Assembly: GCA_017051695.1 (NCBI GenBank)
Contig: JAFIDK010000001.1
Location: 992,001-1,056,000 of the forward strand
Length of the DNA stretch: 64,000 nucleotides
Direction: 5' to 3'
From: Algoriphagus aestuarii
GTDB lineage: Bacteria > Bacteroidota > Bacteroidia > Cytophagales > Cyclobacteriaceae
A model generated the notes under the pieces. That model did not search any database, was not told the DNA's origin, and saw nothing but the letters and a program-made list of their open reading frames with translations. Positions 61,551-64,000 of the stretch are shown piece after piece (positions within the stretch are counted from its first letter, which is position 1; every line of letters begins with the position of its first letter). The translations under genes and the position numbers were made by a program.

Positions 61551-62816
61551 TCAAGAATTTAAATCTTTTACATCCCAATCGACTATTTCATCTTCTAGAT
61601 AATGTGGATAAATTTTTCTGTGTGCTTTTTTTACTTCGGCAATCAGGGATTGCCTGAATTCTTCGACATGAAGGCCAGAAGCTGCTGCCATAAAGACCGG
61701 TTTGATCCCGGTTTTTTTCTCATAAGCATCCGAAAGTGACGGGAAATCCAGATAATTTGCTTCTTCCAGCTCTAGCTCGGTCATGTTCATAATTCCTTCT
61801 TCATCAGGCATCTGCTCGACTAGATCTATTTTATTGAAAACCAACAGGACCGGCTTGTCTCCAGCTTTGATTTCCTGAAGAGTTTGATTGACCACACTGA
61901 TATGATCTTCGAAGTTCGGATGCGAAATATCCACTACATGTACCAAAAGATCAGCTTCTCGGATCTCATCCAAAGTGGACTTGAAAGATTCGATCAGGTG
62001 GGTGGGTAGTTTCCTGATGAAACCTACGGTATCTGAAAGCAGGAAAGGGACATTTTCCAAAACCACTTTTCTTACGGTGGAATCCACGGTAGCAAAAAGT
62101 TTGTTTTCGGCGAGAATATCAGTTTTTGTAACCAGATTCATCAAGGTGCTTTTTCCAACGTTTGTATATCCTACCAGAGCTACTCTGACGATTCCTTTTC
62201 TTCCTTTTCGTTGGGTGACTCCCTGTTTTTCTATATCTCTTAGCTTCGATTTTAAAAGTGTGATTTTATTTCGGATATCCCGTTTATCTGTTTCTATTTC
62301 CTTTTCACCGGCACCGCCACGGGTACTGGTTCCCCCTCGCTGCCGCTCCAAGTGGGTCCACATTCTGGTCAGCCGAGGCAAGAGGTATTGAAATCTAGCC
62401 AGCTCGACCTGTGTTTTTGCCTGGGCAGTTTGGGCTCTGTTTAGGAAAATATCCAAAATCAAAAGAGATCTATCGTAGATTTTTACTTTCAGTTCGTTCT
62501 CCAGATTTCGCATCTGTGAGGCAGAGAGATCATCATCAAAAATGACCATATCCACTTCGAAATGCTCGATATAAGACTGGATCTCTTCCAGCTTACCTGA
62601 CCCGATAAAAGTTTTAATATCCGGTTTTTCCATTTTTTGGGTAAATCGATATACCGTTTTCGCTCCCAGTGTCTCAGTCAGGAAGGCAAGTTCATCTAAA
62701 TGCTCTTCTGTTTCTCTTTCTGATTGTCCTTGACGTATGATACTCACCAGTACCGCTGTATCCACTTTGGGAGCGGTATCATGTAGTTTCTGAAGCTTTC
62801 TTGAAAATTTACCCAT
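61551..62816 (-). CDS. hflX: GTPase HflX
   Basis: A 421-residue ribosome-splitting GTPase from the ATG at 62816 (a TTG lies three codons upstream). The N-terminal HflX domain is visible (ETEEHLDELAFLTETLGAKT, then IKTFIGSGKLEEI). The G domain carries G1 GYTNVGKSTLMNLV, G3 DTVGFI and G4 NKIDLVE. The Gly-rich linker RGGTSTRGGAGEKEIETDKR is typical. All expected parts are present. It rescues stalled ribosomes under stress. It is transcribed away from rfbC. Confidence 0.94.
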   Translation of the reverse strand: MGKFSRKLQKLHDTAPKVDTAVLVSIIRQGQSERETEEHLDELAFLTETLGAKTVYRFTQKMEKPDIKTFIGSGKLEEIQSYIEHFEVDMVIFDDDLSASQMRNLENELKVKIYDRSLLILDIFLNRAQTAQAKTQVELARFQYLLPRLTRMWTHLERQRGGTSTRGGAGEKEIETDKRDIRNKITLLKSKLRDIEKQGVTQRKGRKGIVRVALVGYTNVGKSTLMNLVTKTDILAENKLFATVDSTVRKVVLENVPFLLSDTVGFIRKLPTHLIESFKSTLDEIREADLLVHVVDISHPNFEDHISVVNQTLQEIKAGDKPVLLVFNKIDLVEQMPDEEGIMNMTELELEEANYLDFPSLSDAYEKKTGIKPVFMAAASGLHVEEFRQSLIAEVKKAHRKIYPHYLEDEIVDWDVKDLNS

Positions 62817-63016
62817 GTAATTCAATTATCTGATACTAAAAAGCATTTAGAGAGGATTTAGTTTCATTTTGGTCAAAATCCCTGTGCTGAAACAGGATTT
62901 TTTCTAAATGCCTTCCATTATTAGTCAAAGTTCGGGATATTTCCTCAAATTTGATTAGGATACTCCATATTGCCTTGGTTATTTTACCGATTAATTGCCA
63001 AATAAGTTTATTCCCC

Positions 63017-63571
63017 ATGGCCGAAATCCAAAAGACACCGCTTTCTGGAGTTTTAGAGATATTTCCAAAAGTTTTTAAGGATCAAAGAGGATATTTCTTT
63101 GAATCTTTCCGTGGCGACTGGCTAGAAAAAGAAGGTGTCCATGAAACCTGGGTTCAGGATAATCAGTCTTATTCCCAGAAAGGTACTGTGAGAGGACTGC
63201 ACTTTCAAAGAGAACCGCATGCGCAGGCGAAACTCGTCCGTGTAGTTCAGGGTAAAGTACTGGATGTGGTGGTTGATCTTAGAAAGGGTTCAGAGACTTT
63301 CGGAAAACACTTTTCTACCATTTTGGATTCGGAAAGAAACAATTTACTGTATGTTCCAGCAGGTTTCGGGCATGGATTTTCAGTTTTGGAAGACGCGATT
63401 TTTGTTTACAAATGCACTAATTATTACAATAAAGAAAGTGAAGGGGGGATTTTATGGAATGATCCTCAACTTCAGATCGATTGGAAGGTAAGTGATCCTA
63501 TTATTTCTGAGAAAGATATGCATTGGCAAACTATTGAGGAATTTAAAGAGAATAGCGAAGGAGGGTTGTAA
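63017..63571 (+). CDS. rfbC: dTDP-4-dehydrorhamnose 3,5-epimerase
   Basis: A 184-residue cupin-type epimerase from the ATG at 63017 (the open frame begins at a TTG at 62951). The marks are DQRGYFFESFRGDWLEKEGV, VQDNQSYSQKGTVRGLHFQ (with the catalytic His) and GKVLDVVVDLRKGSETFGKH. FVYKCTNYYNKESEGGILWN is also standard. It makes dTDP-4-keto-L-rhamnose for surface polysaccharide. Its stop shares one base with the next start (TAATG). The rest of the dTDP-rhamnose pathway is expected beyond the window. Confidence 0.92.
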   Translation: MAEIQKTPLSGVLEIFPKVFKDQRGYFFESFRGDWLEKEGVHETWVQDNQSYSQKGTVRGLHFQREPHAQAKLVRVVQGKVLDVVVDLRKGSETFGKHFSTILDSERNNLLYVPAGFGHGFSVLEDAIFVYKCTNYYNKESEGGILWNDPQLQIDWKVSDPIISEKDMHWQTIEEFKENSEGGL

Positions 63572-64000
63572 TGGGGATTTTTGATTTATTCAAAAAAAAG
63601 GAAGTAGTATACGAAGACCTTGATCTAGGATGGATGCAAGTGGATATGCATTCGCATTTGATTCCCGGGATCGATGACGGGTCAAAGTCCATGGAGGAAT
63701 CTTTGGACCTGATTAGAAGGTTGGCAGATTTTGGTCTGCGAAAGATCATCACCACTCCACATATCATGTCTGAGTACTATAGAAATACGCCAGAAATCAT
63801 CCATATGGGCTTGGAGGATCTTCGTAAAGCAGTTGCCAAAGAAGGCATTGCGATCGAAATTGACGCCGCCGCAGAATATTATATGGATGAGGTTTTTCTT
63901 GATAAAGTGGTGAATGGAGAGAAGCTGCTGACTTTTGGGGCCAATTATATTCTGGTCGAAACAGGCTTTATCAATCGCCCTCAGATGCTTTTGGAAACCT
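63571..64000 (+). CDS. CpsB/CapC-type PHP-domain tyrosine phosphatase (C-terminus cut by window edge)
   Basis: Only the first 143 residues are visible. The PHP metal site is clear: DMHSHLIPGIDDGSKSMEES near 25-44 gives the HxH and DDG residues, and TTPHIMSEYYRN near 61-72 adds the next His. This is the CpsB/YwqE group, manganese-dependent protein tyrosine phosphatases that regulate capsule and exopolysaccharide polymerisation with a Wzc-type kinase. The start overlaps the rfbC stop by one base and has a good AAGGAGGG site upstream, so the two are coupled. Confidence 0.88.
   Translation, partial: MGIFDLFKKKEVVYEDLDLGWMQVDMHSHLIPGIDDGSKSMEESLDLIRRLADFGLRKIITTPHIMSEYYRNTPEIIHMGLEDLRKAVAKEGIAIEIDAAAEYYMDEVFLDKVVNGEKLLTFGANYILVETGFINRPQMLLET

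Noticed and set aside
62951-63016. Upstream extension of the rfbC frame
   Set aside because: It begins at a TTG, is hydrophobic and unlike rfbC N-termini; the ATG at 63017 aligns with the family start.
1-64000. CRISPR arrays, tRNA and rRNA genes, prophage
   Set aside because: None seen on either strand by reading for spaced repeats, cloverleaf-like segments or structural phage genes; a missed short tRNA cannot be fully excluded without a covariance scan.

Overview
The window looks like a chromosomal segment of a pigmented Bacteroidota bacterium, most likely a Cytophagales member close to Algoriphagus or Cyclobacteriaceae. This is inferred from an AT-rich composition, many SPII lipoproteins, a TonB-dependent receptor with a carboxypeptidase-like N-terminal domain, a promoter of the Bacteroidota type (TAnnTTTG), and a carotenoid gene set that fits a flexixanthin-like pigment. 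No rRNA, tRNA, CRISPR array, transposase, integrase or phage gene was seen.

Layout. 1-4.3 kb: the N-terminus of a beta-lactamase-fold serine hydrolase, a BioF-like aminotransferase, a VOC protein, a patatin overlapping a methyltransferase, and a YicG-type channel. 4.5-15.9 kb: ten consecutive same-strand paralogous lipoproteins of about 370-385 residues (DUF4221-like, probably beta-propellers) with tiny gaps or overlaps. Five share an almost identical 3' end of about 75 bp. 15.9-16.6 kb: a non-coding tandem repeat. 17.0-24.5 kb: a carotenoid locus in two transcription units. The first is cruF-like, crtZ-like and a CarH-like B12/MerR regulator. The second is an ECF sigma factor, crtI, crtB, crtYcd, ispH and a crtW-like ketolase. 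An inverted repeat lies over the likely promoter of the second unit, so light/B12-controlled repression is a reasonable model. 24.5-32.9 kb: TonB receptor, aquaporin, zinc peptidase, GH28 and a CE1-like esterase. 33-37.7 kb: a secreted set with a YncE-like propeller carrying a Met/His-rich loop, an LVIVD protein with Ig-like repeats, and a cytochrome c plus FG-GAP protein. 37.8-51 kb: housekeeping genes (radA, polA, gpmI, nadC, corA, queG) among small envelope proteins. 51-53.3 kb: a low-GC island of orphan secreted proteins, with a diverged second copy of the queG 5' end. 53.5-56.1 kb: a VWA protein and a MoxR/ChlI-like AAA ATPase. 56.9-59.6 kb: a cobalamin riboswitch and metE. 59.7-61.5 kb: a PAS histidine kinase with two small partners. 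61.5-64 kb: hflX, rfbC and the start of a CpsB-like PHP phosphatase gene, probably the edge of a surface polysaccharide locus.

Two B12-responsive systems occur in one window (the CarH-like regulator and the metE riboswitch). The strongest candidates for something undescribed are the ten-gene lipoprotein array with its shared C-terminal tag, and the operator/promoter structure in front of the sigma-crt operon. Family names are from memory and from motifs visible in the sequence; no database search was possible.
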